Under the pieces are notes generated by a model. It worked only from the letters and a program-made list of their open reading frames with translations, ran no database searches and was not told the origin of the DNA. From an uncultured Lachnospiraceae bacterium (GTDB taxonomy: Bacteria > Bacillota > Clostridia > Lachnospirales > Lachnospiraceae), in NCBI GenBank assembly GCA_910583895.1, contig CAJTYJ010000025.1, positions 1-52,379 on the forward strand: a stretch of DNA of 52,379 nucleotides, written 5' to 3'. Below, piece after piece: positions 8,690-17,134 of the stretch; the first letter of the stretch is position 1, and every line of letters starts with the position of its first letter. The translations under genes were made by a program, and so were the position numbers.

Positions 8690-9538
8690 ATGAAAAAGCT
8701 GCTGATTACTGGAGCATCCGGCTTTCTGGGGAGCCGGATTGTCGATTTTTATACGGGAAGTTATGAGATCCTCGCACCATCTCATCATGAATTGGATATT
8801 ACCGATGCCCAGCATGTATCCTGCTATTTTCTCCATCACAGGCCTGACTGCGTGGTTCACTGTGCGGCAGTCTCTGATGTAAGCCTGTGTGAGAAAGAAC
8901 CCGAAAGGTCCTGGAAGATCAATGTGGAAGGGAGCTTCAACCTGGCAAACGCAGCAAAAGAGTCAGGTGCAGTCTGTCTCCTCTGCAGCTCTGATCAGGT
9001 ATACTTTGGAAGCCGGCAAAAAGACGCCCACCGGGAAGAAGAAGTGCTTTTCCCCGTCAACCGGTATGGCCAGGAGAAGCTGACCACGGAGCAGGAATGT
9101 CTGAAAACCAATCCTCACTGCATCTTTCTTCGGCTGTCCTGGATGTATGATGTCCAGACAAAAAGACCGGACGAACACGGGGACTTTTTTCGCACACTCC
9201 TTTTCAGCCTCAAAAACGGAGAACCCATCAGGCTTCCGATCTATGACCGAAGGGGAATCACGGATGTGACGGAAGTGGTGCAAAACCTGGAAAAAGCTTT
9301 TTCCCTCCCGGGCGGTGTCTACAATTTTGGGTCACCGAATGAGACCGATACCTATACCACCTTAACAAAGGTCTTTACAACCCTCAAACTGAATACCGAA
9401 AGGCTGCAGAAAAATATGGAAGCTTTTTGCACAAATCCCAGAAATATCTGCATGTGCCAGGACAAGATCCAGAGCTACGGAATCACTTTTACTTCTACTG
9501 TGGACAATCTGTCCCAAAATATGATCCATCATTTGTGA
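8690..9538 (+). CDS. NAD-dependent sugar-nucleotide reductase (RmlD-like SDR)
   Basis: This 282-residue extended SDR carries the Rossmann motif GASGFLGSR near residue 8, the active-site YGQEK (Tyr and Lys), and the segment HCAAVSDVSLCEKEPERSW that resembles the dTDP-4-dehydrorhamnose reductase family (VNAAAYTAVDKAE). RmlD-type enzymes reduce dTDP-4-keto-rhamnose in nucleotide sugar synthesis. Here the other rml genes are absent, so the true substrate is uncertain; many lone members in Firmicutes are annotated only as sugar nucleotide-binding proteins. The start has an AGGAGG site ten bases upstream. It lies 98 bases before the receiver gene and may be transcribed separately, because a promoter fits in that gap. 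Confidence 0.85.
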   Translation: MKKLLITGASGFLGSRIVDFYTGSYEILAPSHHELDITDAQHVSCYFLHHRPDCVVHCAAVSDVSLCEKEPERSWKINVEGSFNLANAAKESGAVCLLCSSDQVYFGSRQKDAHREEEVLFPVNRYGQEKLTTEQECLKTNPHCIFLRLSWMYDVQTKRPDEHGDFFRTLLFSLKNGEPIRLPIYDRRGITDVTEVVQNLEKAFSLPGGVYNFGSPNETDTYTTLTKVFTTLKLNTERLQKNMEAFCTNPRNICMCQDKIQSYGITFTSTVDNLSQNMIHHL

Positions 9539-9556
9539 AATGGACGGTCATCATAC

Positions 9557-9585
9557 TTGATTTTATTGTCGACCTGATTTAAAAT
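9557..9585 (+). promoter_or_regulatory. promoter of the hybrid kinase operon
   Basis: TTGATT (9557-9562) and TAAAAT (9580-9585) are separated by 17 bases and lie 52 bases before the receiver start. It is a reasonable but not perfect vegetative promoter. No operator was recognised. Confidence 0.5.
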
Positions 9586-9636
9586 GATTCTTATGGGGAT
9601 CTTGGAAATCCCAAGATGATAGAAGGAGGCAGCTGT

Positions 9637-9999
9637 ATGCGCAAACGTATTTTGGTAGTGGACGATGATGCAATGAATTTGAAGAGAACGAGGATGATCC
9701 TGGAGAAGCATTATAATGTACTTCTCGCAGAATCCGGCAGAGAAGCACTTGAAAAAATCAAATATGAAAAAATTGATCTGATTCTTCTTGATATAGCAAT
9801 GCCCATCATGGACGGCATCGAAACCTTCCGGCGTATGAAAGATTCTTCTGTGGAGATTCCCGTTATCTTTCTGACGGCATCCGGATATGAAGATGATGTA
9901 AAGACTGCCATCAGCCTGGGTGCAGTGAATTATCTGAAAAAACCATTTTTCCCGAAAGAGCTGTTAAAACGGGTAGAACTGGGGTTGAATGAGCAATGA
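9637..9999 (+). CDS. stand-alone response regulator receiver (CheY-like)
   Basis: This 120-residue protein is a single receiver domain. The acidic pocket is VVDDDAMN (residues 7-14), the phosphoacceptor is Asp52 in LLDIAMP, the conserved Thr is in FLTASG and the Lys is in LKKPFFP. The ATG at 9637 has GGAGG upstream in ATAGAAGGAGGCAGCTGT; an in-frame ATG at 9616 lies before that site. There is no output domain, so it should act as a phosphate carrier or by protein contact. It overlaps the next kinase gene by four bases (ATGA), which implies coupled expression and a shared phosphorelay. Confidence 0.93.
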   Translation: MRKRILVVDDDAMNLKRTRMILEKHYNVLLAESGREALEKIKYEKIDLILLDIAMPIMDGIETFRRMKDSSVEIPVIFLTASGYEDDVKTAISLGAVNYLKKPFFPKELLKRVELGLNEQ

Positions 10000-12900
10000 G
10001 AGCAAAAGGACAGACCAGTATCCATCTGCTTTTGGCAAGCATCGTGACCATGTACGGTACACTGCTGATTCTGACTATCCTGGCCCTGTCATGGGAACCA
10101 TGGATGATTCCGGTAATTCTGACTGGCAATACCCTCGTCTGGATTCTACATATCGGAAGAACCGGTTCGGACAGCTTCTATGAAAATCTGTGCGTCGGAC
10201 TTTTAATGATCGGATTTTTTTTCTTCGGCGTACATTCAAGCACCCTTTTTGATGTGCCTGCAGTAGCCTGTATGCTGATTCTTGTGTTTTCCATGTTTGA
10301 CAAAAAGCGGCTGTTGTTTATGACAGCCGCCTTGTACGTATTGATCCTGTTGTATCATTTCTTTATTCTGCATACAATCGGACATTACACAGGTACACAG
10401 AATCTCATACGGCTGGGACTTGGAGCCATTGTCATCTCAGGCGCTATCGCGATTGCAAGATACCGGATCAACAGAAGGCAGGAATCCCGGAACATATATG
10501 ACAGTACACTGACACAGCTGGAAACTGCCGGACGGCAGAATGCAGAATTTTTGTCCAACGTATCCCATGAACTGCGGACTCCCATCAATATGGTGCTCGG
10601 ACTCAGCGAAGTCATACTGGAAAAAGATATTTCTCCTGGAATCCGCACTGACATGCAGTCCATCCAGCTGGCAGGCAAGCGCCTGTCCAATCAGATCAAC
10701 AACATGCTGGATTACACTGAGATCGTAGAAGGCACGCTGACTCCGGCAAAAGAACCTTACATGATCACTTCCGTCCTCAATGATATTATTACCATGACCG
10801 CCATGCAGAACAGCAAGCATCAGCTGGAGATGGTCTTTGACCTTGATCCAAGAACACCAGCCGTTCTGATTGGAGATGCGGAAAAAATTTCTCATGTTCT
10901 TAAAATTCTTCTGGAAAACTCGATTAAGTTTACGGAGGAAGGCGGCATCAACATCTGCATTGGTTATCGATGTGAAGACTACGGCATCAATCTGGTCATA
11001 GACATTTATGATACCGGAATCGGCATGACGGCTTCTCAGCTCACGCAGATGTGCGATGATTTTTATCAGGCGGATTCCGGCAGCAGCCGTTTTGCAGGCG
11101 GACTGGGACTGGGACTTCCGATTGCCCGGGGACTGCTCCACGCCATGGGTGGATTTATCCACTTTGACAGCAGAGATCGGCAGGGGCTTCATGCTCATAT
11201 TACCATTCCCCAGGGTGTGAAGGATGCCACGCCGGCCATGGTGCTCTCGCATCCCGAACGGCTCTGTGTCGCATGCTACTTCCGGACAGAAAAATACGCC
11301 AGTGACGAGATCCGCAGATACTATGACAATATGATTCTGCACATGGTGGAAGGGCTTTGCATTGAAGGATATCAGGCCCACAATTTTGAAGGGCTGCTGA
11401 AGCTTCAGAAAAACCACGAGCTGACTCATGTATTTATCGCGCAGGTAGAATATGAAGAAAACCGTTCTTATTATGAGAATCTTGCCTGCACACTTCGGGT
11501 TGTGGTAATTGCCGAGCGGGATTATACTCTGGATCCCCGCAGCAGGCTTCTGACAATCCACAAACCATTTTTTGCTCTTTCCGTGGTAAATCTTCTCAAT
11601 GGAGAAATAAAGGAAAATGGATTCGGAGAAGCACAGGCTGCCGGACGAAAGCCATTCTCCTGTGACGGTGTTCGGGTTCTTGCTGTTGATGATGAAGAGA
11701 TGAATCTTGTGGTGGCGAAAGGAGTCCTTGGCAGCTATGGCATTAAGGTAGATACCTGCTTAAGCGGAAAGGAAGCCATCGAACGATGCACCAACGCTTC
11801 CTATGACATTATATTCCTGGATCATATGATGCCCGGCTTTGACGGTGTGGAGACACTGAAACGGATTCGTGAAGTCAACAATGGCATGTACCAGGAACGC
11901 CCGGTGATTGCCCTGACTGCAAATACCATCAGCGGTGCGAGAGAAATGTTCCGGAACGAAGGATTTACAGAATTTATACCAAAGCCCATTGAACGTGCAG
12001 TTCTGGAACGAGTGCTGCGCAAAGTACTGCCCAAGCAATCCATCCAGTACGAAACAGAAGCCGCGGAATTTGGAAAAACGCCAGACAGAGCAGCACCAAA
12101 AAGAGGTAAATCAAGAAAATCCAGTTCTGGTAAAGTGATTGCAGCGAATGCAGCTTCAAAGGCAGATCCAAATGAGGATGTCCTCACAAAACGTTCGGAT
12201 GTCAGGGAGGATTTGGCAGATGATGTCTATGCAGAAAATACCTCTTTTGACAGGGAACCTTCAGATCATGCATGTTCAGAAAGCGGATCTTCCAGGAAGG
12301 AGCCTTCGGGCCATGATCGTTCAGGAAGAAACACTTCCAAGAGGAAGCCTTCGGGTTACGACTCTTTAAAAGATGATCCTTACAATGTGGAGTCTTCGGA
12401 TCATGACGGGTATGATGATGATTCTTATCATGCAGAGTCTTCTGGTCATGACCGTTCTGATGACGATTCTTACCATGCAGAGTCTTCCGATCATAACAAT
12501 TCAAAAAGAAACGCTTCCAGAAGAAAACCTTCTGGCCGGGGCTTTTTAGGAAGAAGGTCTTCCAAAACGGATCCTGTGGATCATGACGATTCTGATCATG
12601 ATTCTTACCTTGCAGAATCTTCAGATCAGGACGGGTCCGATGACGATTCTTACCGTGCAGGGTCTTCCGATCATGACACTTCAAAAAGAAGCGCTTCCAG
12701 AAGAAAGCCTTCTGGCCGGGGCTTTTTAGGAAGAAGGTCTTCCAAAACGGATCCTGACGGCCTTGATCGCTCGGATGATGATTCTTACCATGTGGACGCT
12801 ACGGATCATGACGATTCAAAACCTGACGATTCAAAAAGAAACGCTTCCAGAAGAAAGTCTTCTGGCCATGGCTTTTTAAGAAGAAATTCTTCCAAAACGG

Positions 12901-13997
12901 ATCCTGACGGCCTTAATGGTTTTGATGATGATTCTTATCGTACAGAGCCTTCCAGTCACGATGGTTCTGATGATGGCTCTTACCATGCGGAGTCTTCGGA
13001 TCAGGATGGTTCTGAAAGAAACGCTTCCAGAAGAGATCCTTCCGGTCATGATTATGCAGGAAGAACCTCTTACAACATGGGTTCTTCAGGTTATGGCGGT
13101 TCTTACCGTGCAGAGTCTTCGGATCGTGGCGGTTCCAAAAGAAACGCTTCCAGAAGAAAGTCTTACAGTCGTGGTTATACCAGAAGAACATCTTATAACA
13201 TGGATTCTTCGGGCCATGATGGTTCAGAAGACACCGCTTACCGCACGGACGCTTCGGGCCTTGATGGTTCAGAAGACACCGCTTACCGCATGGACGCTTC
13301 GGGCCTTGATGGTTCAGAAGACACCGCTTACCGCATGGACGCTTCGGACCTTGATGGTTCAGAAGACACCGCTTACCGCATGGACGCTTCGGACCTTGAT
13401 GGTTCAGGAAGAAACGCTTACCATATGGAGTCTTCCGATTATGACGATTCTGATGACAGTGCTTACCGCATGGATTCTTTCGATGATGACTTTTCAGAAA
13501 ATGCTTTCTCCGAAGAAGATGCTTCCGAAGATACTTTTGCTGAAGACTTTGATTCAGATCCGGACGACTTTGACGATAGCATTGACGAAGAATCCGACAT
13601 GGATGAGTTTCTCCCGGACGAACCAGCCGATGAGTATGGAACTTCTATCTCCTTTACTCCGCTCACCAAGATCGGCGTGAATGTACAGCTTGGACTGGAT
13701 TACTGCTGCGGGGAAGAAGAGTTTTACATTGAAATGCTGCAGATGTTCTGTACACAGGCTGTGGAAAAGAGGGAGGAACTGATTGACCTGTTTGAAGCTG
13801 CCAACTGGACGGATTATACCGTCAAGGTTCATGCATTGAAAAGCACCTCCATGACGATTGGTGCAGAACTGCTGGCAGAACAGGCAAAACTGCTGGAACA
13901 GGCCGGTAAAAAAGGAAACATCGGATATATTCAGCATGATCATCCCACTCTGATTCGACTGTATGACGAAGTCTGTGAGACGATTGCCGGATTATGA
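9996..13997 (+). CDS. hybrid sensor histidine kinase with long low-complexity repeat linker and HPt domain
   Basis: This protein is 1333 residues long. About five or six membrane segments fill residues 9-155. The HisKA domain has phosphoacceptor His191 in SHELRTP, followed by an HATPase domain with DTGIGM and GLGLGLPIA. A receiver domain around residues 555-680 has Asp609 in FLDHMMP and the Lys in IPKPIE. Residues about 745-1205 are a Ser/Asp-rich linker, alternating acidic His-containing blocks (SDDDSYHAESSDHD) and basic blocks (KRNASRRKPSGRG). It ends with an HPt domain with His1279 in VHALKST. Membrane, kinase, receiver and HPt domains are typical of BarA-type kinases, but a linker of this size and composition is not. 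There are no frameshifts, and the HPt is in frame, so the linker is probably translated. Confidence 0.93.
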   Translation: MRAKGQTSIHLLLASIVTMYGTLLILTILALSWEPWMIPVILTGNTLVWILHIGRTGSDSFYENLCVGLLMIGFFFFGVHSSTLFDVPAVACMLILVFSMFDKKRLLFMTAALYVLILLYHFFILHTIGHYTGTQNLIRLGLGAIVISGAIAIARYRINRRQESRNIYDSTLTQLETAGRQNAEFLSNVSHELRTPINMVLGLSEVILEKDISPGIRTDMQSIQLAGKRLSNQINNMLDYTEIVEGTLTPAKEPYMITSVLNDIITMTAMQNSKHQLEMVFDLDPRTPAVLIGDAEKISHVLKILLENSIKFTEEGGINICIGYRCEDYGINLVIDIYDTGIGMTASQLTQMCDDFYQADSGSSRFAGGLGLGLPIARGLLHAMGGFIHFDSRDRQGLHAHITIPQGVKDATPAMVLSHPERLCVACYFRTEKYASDEIRRYYDNMILHMVEGLCIEGYQAHNFEGLLKLQKNHELTHVFIAQVEYEENRSYYENLACTLRVVVIAERDYTLDPRSRLLTIHKPFFALSVVNLLNGEIKENGFGEAQAAGRKPFSCDGVRVLAVDDEEMNLVVAKGVLGSYGIKVDTCLSGKEAIERCTNASYDIIFLDHMMPGFDGVETLKRIREVNNGMYQERPVIALTANTISGAREMFRNEGFTEFIPKPIERAVLERVLRKVLPKQSIQYETEAAEFGKTPDRAAPKRGKSRKSSSGKVIAANAASKADPNEDVLTKRSDVREDLADDVYAENTSFDREPSDHACSESGSSRKEPSGHDRSGRNTSKRKPSGYDSLKDDPYNVESSDHDGYDDDSYHAESSGHDRSDDDSYHAESSDHNNSKRNASRRKPSGRGFLGRRSSKTDPVDHDDSDHDSYLAESSDQDGSDDDSYRAGSSDHDTSKRSASRRKPSGRGFLGRRSSKTDPDGLDRSDDDSYHVDATDHDDSKPDDSKRNASRRKSSGHGFLRRNSSKTDPDGLNGFDDDSYRTEPSSHDGSDDGSYHAESSDQDGSERNASRRDPSGHDYAGRTSYNMGSSGYGGSYRAESSDRGGSKRNASRRKSYSRGYTRRTSYNMDSSGHDGSEDTAYRTDASGLDGSEDTAYRMDASGLDGSEDTAYRMDASDLDGSEDTAYRMDASDLDGSGRNAYHMESSDYDDSDDSAYRMDSFDDDFSENAFSEEDASEDTFAEDFDSDPDDFDDSIDEESDMDEFLPDEPADEYGTSISFTPLTKIGVNVQLGLDYCCGEEEFYIEMLQMFCTQAVEKREELIDLFEAANWTDYTVKVHALKSTSMTIGAELLAEQAKLLEQAGKKGNIGYIQHDHPTLIRLYDEVCETIAGL
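12235..13600 (+). repeat. in-frame repeat region encoding the Ser/Asp/Arg-rich linker
   Basis: Four nearly identical 45-bp units (15 codons) run from 13221 to 13400, beginning with GGTTCAGAAGACACCGC; a divergent fifth starts at 13401. Upstream, a basic block containing CGCTTCCAGAAGA recurs at 12512, 12692, 12842, 13022 and 13145, so larger units of about 120-180 bases are superimposed. All spacings keep the reading frame. Confidence 0.9.
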
Positions 13998-14016
13998 AAA
14001 CAGGAGGAAATATCGG

Positions 14017-16722
14017 GTGATAAAAAAATGGTTTGAAATTATATTTAACCACAGAATTGCCCTGCACGAACGTATGTTTCGCATTGTTACGGGCATCTGT
14101 ATGGTTGCACTGGCGATGATCCTGCCTATGGGCAAAAGCCTCGCCAATATATTGATCCTGGCGGCAAGTCTGATATGCATGACAGTGGTCGTAAAAGTCA
14201 GCATTCAAAAGAAATGCATCAATACAGGAGCTACATTCATCACAATACTGCTGCTTTTTCTCTTCCCGTTGAGTTTTTTCACAGCAGGCGGATTTTACAG
14301 TGGTATGCCGGAATGGTTTATCCTTTGCTTTATTTACATCAGTATTACATTGGAGGGAAAACGAAAAGCCGTCTTTTTCCTGCTCTGCACGGCAGAGACA
14401 CTGCTTTGCTATTACACCGCTTTTTCTTATCCGGAGTTAATCGCCCAGAGCAGCAAAACAAACTCTTTTTTTGGTTCTGCCATTTCTGTGATACTGGTGA
14501 GTATTCTGACCAGTGTGCTGCTTTTGTTCCTTATCCGGCTCTATGAAGAAGAAAATGAATTTTCAAGGCAGCAAAAGAAGGAAATTGAAGAGCTGAACCA
14601 GGCTGAAAATCACTTTTTCTCCAGCATGAGTCATGAAATCCGTACTCCGATCAACACAATCATCGGGTTAAATGAATTTATCCTGCGGGGAAACATTCCG
14701 GAAGATGTGGCGGAAAATGCCAGAAACATCCAAAGTGCCAGTAAGATACTGCTGACACTGATCAACGATATTCTGGACCTGTCCAAGATCAAATCCGGTA
14801 AGATGGAAATCGTCAATGTCTCCTATGAGACAGGAGCGCTTTTTTCAGAAATTGTCAATATGATCTGGATCAAGGCAAAGGAAAAGGGACTGGAATTCCG
14901 TCTGCACGTGGATCCTTCCATTCCAAGCATGCTCTGCGGCGACGAAGTGCGTATCAAGCAGGTCCTGATCAACCTTCTGAACAATGCAGTCAAATATACA
15001 AGCGAAGGATGTGTCACACTCTCCATCCGATGCGAGCGCCTGGAGCTGAACAAAGTGCGTGTGTGGTATTCGATAGAAGATACCGGACAGGGTGTAAAGA
15101 AGGAAAACATTCCTTATATTTTTAACGCATTCAAACGGGTGGACGAAGAGAAAAACCGCCATATTGAAGGCACCGGACTGGGACTTAGCATCGTCCATCA
15201 GCTTGTGGAACTGATGGGCGGAGAGATCAGTGTCAACAGCGTCTACACCAAAGGTTCCACCTTTGTTGTTACACTGGATCAGGACATTGTGGAAGATAAG
15301 GAACTTGGAACCTTTACTCTGGCCTCCCGTGTAAAAGCCCACGGAGGTAAACAGTATCAGCAGAGTTTTGAGGCACCGGACGCACACATCCTGGTGGTTG
15401 ACGACAACGAGATGAACCTGACAGTCGTTCGAAAACTGCTCTCAGCCACAAAGATTCAGATCGATACGGCACTCAGCAGTGCAGAATGCCTGAAACTGAC
15501 CCAAAAGCAGCACTATGATGCTATCCTGATGGATCATCTGATGCCTGAAATGGACGGGATCCAGTGTCTTCATGCACTGCGTACCCAGCCGGGAGGTCTG
15601 TGTCAGGACGTTCCGGTCATCGCGCTGACTGCCAATGCCGGCAGTGACAATCAGCTTCTTTACCGGAAAGAAGGATTCAGCGGCTATCTGGCCAAACCGG
15701 TCAGCGGCGCTCTTTTAGAAGCGGCTGTCTTAAGTATTTTGCCCAAACAGCTGGTGAAGCTGATTGAAGAAAGCATTCAGTCAGAGATTGGAAAAGATGT
15801 CCTGATTTTTGAACAGTCAAAGAGGCGCTCCCTCATGATCACAACCGACAGTGTCTGCGATCTCCCGGAAAGCCTGATCAAAGAGTTTCGGATATCGGTG
15901 TGTCCTTACTATGTCTGTACGGATCAGGGACGCTTCCTTGATCAACAGGAGCTGAGGGCTGACGAACTGCTGGAACATATGGCAGCCGGAAAAAAAGGAT
16001 GTTCCCAGGCCCCGGAGGTGGAGGATTATGAAAAGTTCTTCGCGGAAAGTCTGACGGAAGCTCAGTATATCATCCATCTTACCATGGCAAAGCACACCAG
16101 CGACGGGTATTCCAATGCGCTGGAAGCAGCAAAATCTTTTGAGAATGTCACCGTGCTGGATTCCGGCCATCTTTCCAGCAGCTTAGGACTAATGGTGCTG
16201 TATGCCGCCTCCATGGCAGAAAAGCACGCCTCCAGGTCAGAGATCTTGCGAATGGTACAAAAGCTGAAGCGCTATATTTCCTCCGCCTTTATCATTGACA
16301 GCACTCATATGATGTGCCAGGCCGGACAAATCTCCAAAAGAGTACAGATTCTCTGTGATGCGCTGCTTCTGCATCCGATCATCATACTCAAAAACAGCCG
16401 GATGGTGGTTAAAAGTATGGAGATGGGGAACTTTACACATGTCGCACGTCGTTATATCCGAAAGGCGCTTTCCAATCCACGGAATATTGACCGGCGCATC
16501 CTTTTTATCACTTATGCCGGAATGGATTCCACGCGTATTCAGTATATCCAGAATCTGGTAAAACAATATTGTCCGTTTGAACGGGTTTATCTGCAGAAAG
16601 CCTCTTCTGCCATCGCCAGTAACTGCGGCCCAGGTTCTTTTGGACTGCTGTTCATGAAAAAAAATGATATTTCTATTTCTTTTTCTGAATCTTCAAAAAA
16701 AGAAATACCCAATGAAATTTAA
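14017..16722 (+). CDS. hybrid sensor histidine kinase fused to a DegV/FakB-like fatty-acid-binding domain
   Basis: This 901-residue protein starts at the GTG at 14017, nine bases after AGGAGG. The frame opens earlier (13963), inside the preceding gene, without a ribosome binding site. The N-terminus has about five membrane segments. The HisKA domain carries His206 in SHEIRTP, and the HATPase domain has DTGQGV and GTGLGLSIV. The receiver (about residues 455-590) has Asp506 in LMDHLMP. From residue 605 to 895 a DegV domain follows: MITTDSVCDLP at its start, VLDSGHLSSSLG in the middle and GPGSFGLLF near the end match the family's conserved sites. DegV/FakB proteins bind a fatty acid and present it to FakA for phosphorylation. 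The domain here is attached to a membrane kinase, with no FakA gene nearby. A terminator follows at 16737. Confidence 0.93.
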   Translation: MIKKWFEIIFNHRIALHERMFRIVTGICMVALAMILPMGKSLANILILAASLICMTVVVKVSIQKKCINTGATFITILLLFLFPLSFFTAGGFYSGMPEWFILCFIYISITLEGKRKAVFFLLCTAETLLCYYTAFSYPELIAQSSKTNSFFGSAISVILVSILTSVLLLFLIRLYEEENEFSRQQKKEIEELNQAENHFFSSMSHEIRTPINTIIGLNEFILRGNIPEDVAENARNIQSASKILLTLINDILDLSKIKSGKMEIVNVSYETGALFSEIVNMIWIKAKEKGLEFRLHVDPSIPSMLCGDEVRIKQVLINLLNNAVKYTSEGCVTLSIRCERLELNKVRVWYSIEDTGQGVKKENIPYIFNAFKRVDEEKNRHIEGTGLGLSIVHQLVELMGGEISVNSVYTKGSTFVVTLDQDIVEDKELGTFTLASRVKAHGGKQYQQSFEAPDAHILVVDDNEMNLTVVRKLLSATKIQIDTALSSAECLKLTQKQHYDAILMDHLMPEMDGIQCLHALRTQPGGLCQDVPVIALTANAGSDNQLLYRKEGFSGYLAKPVSGALLEAAVLSILPKQLVKLIEESIQSEIGKDVLIFEQSKRRSLMITTDSVCDLPESLIKEFRISVCPYYVCTDQGRFLDQQELRADELLEHMAAGKKGCSQAPEVEDYEKFFAESLTEAQYIIHLTMAKHTSDGYSNALEAAKSFENVTVLDSGHLSSSLGLMVLYAASMAEKHASRSEILRMVQKLKRYISSAFIIDSTHMMCQAGQISKRVQILCDALLLHPIIILKNSRMVVKSMEMGNFTHVARRYIRKALSNPRNIDRRILFITYAGMDSTRIQYIQNLVKQYCPFERVYLQKASSAIASNCGPGSFGLLFMKKNDISISFSESSKKEIPNEI

Positions 16723-16736
16723 ATTGTAACATCATA

Positions 16737-16840
16737 AGAACTGTTGCAGAATGTGATCCTGTCTGTTTACTTGGCAGCGCTGTCCGGAAGGTACCGGACA
16801 GCAAAGGAACAGGCGCCGCATTCTGCAGCAGTTCTTTTTG
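16737..16840 (+). terminator. large nested hairpin terminator of the kinase operon
   Basis: A 17-bp outer stem (AGAACTGTTGCAGAATG with 16819-16835, one G-U pair) encloses a second perfect 9-bp stem GCTGTCCGG/CCGGACAGC (16779-16802). It is followed by TTCTTTTTG. The total length of about 100 bases is large for a simple terminator. Confidence 0.75.
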
Positions 16841-17020
16841 TCCCCTGAAAGAAAAATACTACTGTCTGATCGTCTGCCGCATCCGTTTTTTTAAGATGAC
16901 AAAACCAGCCCGCACCCTGCAGGACATCACTCTTGCGAAAGAAAGAAGCCAAATCGCACTTTTGACCGCAATACGAGACGCAAAAGACGTATCCAGAAAA
17001 CAAACTAGATCTCCTTTTTA

Positions 17021-17102
17021 CTTGTTTAAACAAATTTCAAAAAAGAGATTGACATGTTCAAACAAGTATGTTATAACATAATCAACAACATGTTTAAACA
17101 AG
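17021..17102 (+). promoter_or_regulatory. trehalose operon promoter with three operator-like sites
   Basis: TTGACA (17049-17054) and TATAAC (17072-17077) are separated by 17 bases. Three similar sites surround them: CTTGTTTAAACAAA (17021-17034), ATGTTCAAACAAGT (17054-17067, in the spacer) and CATGTTTAAACAAGT (17089-17103). The shared TTGTTTAAACAA dyad is the likely binding site of a TreR/GntR or LacI-type repressor. No regulator gene is adjacent in this window. Confidence 0.8.
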
Positions 17103-17134
17103 TTTTTCCAAAAAACAAACGGAGGGTTTACAGG

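Larger units (their letters stand above)
16723..17134. other. intergenic region between the kinase operon and the trehalose operon
   Basis: This 412-base stretch has no gene. It contains the nested terminator hairpin (16737-16840), about 150 bases with no recognised signal (16860-17010), and then the trehalose promoter with three operator-like sites (17021-17102). Confidence 0.75.

Noticed and set aside
12916..13680. 254-codon open frame on the plus strand, and long open frames on the minus strand, inside the kinase repeat
   Set aside because: They are open only because the 45-bp and larger repeats are multiples of three and lack stops in other frames. They have no ribosome binding sites, and the frame with HisKA, receiver and HPt domains is clearly the real one.
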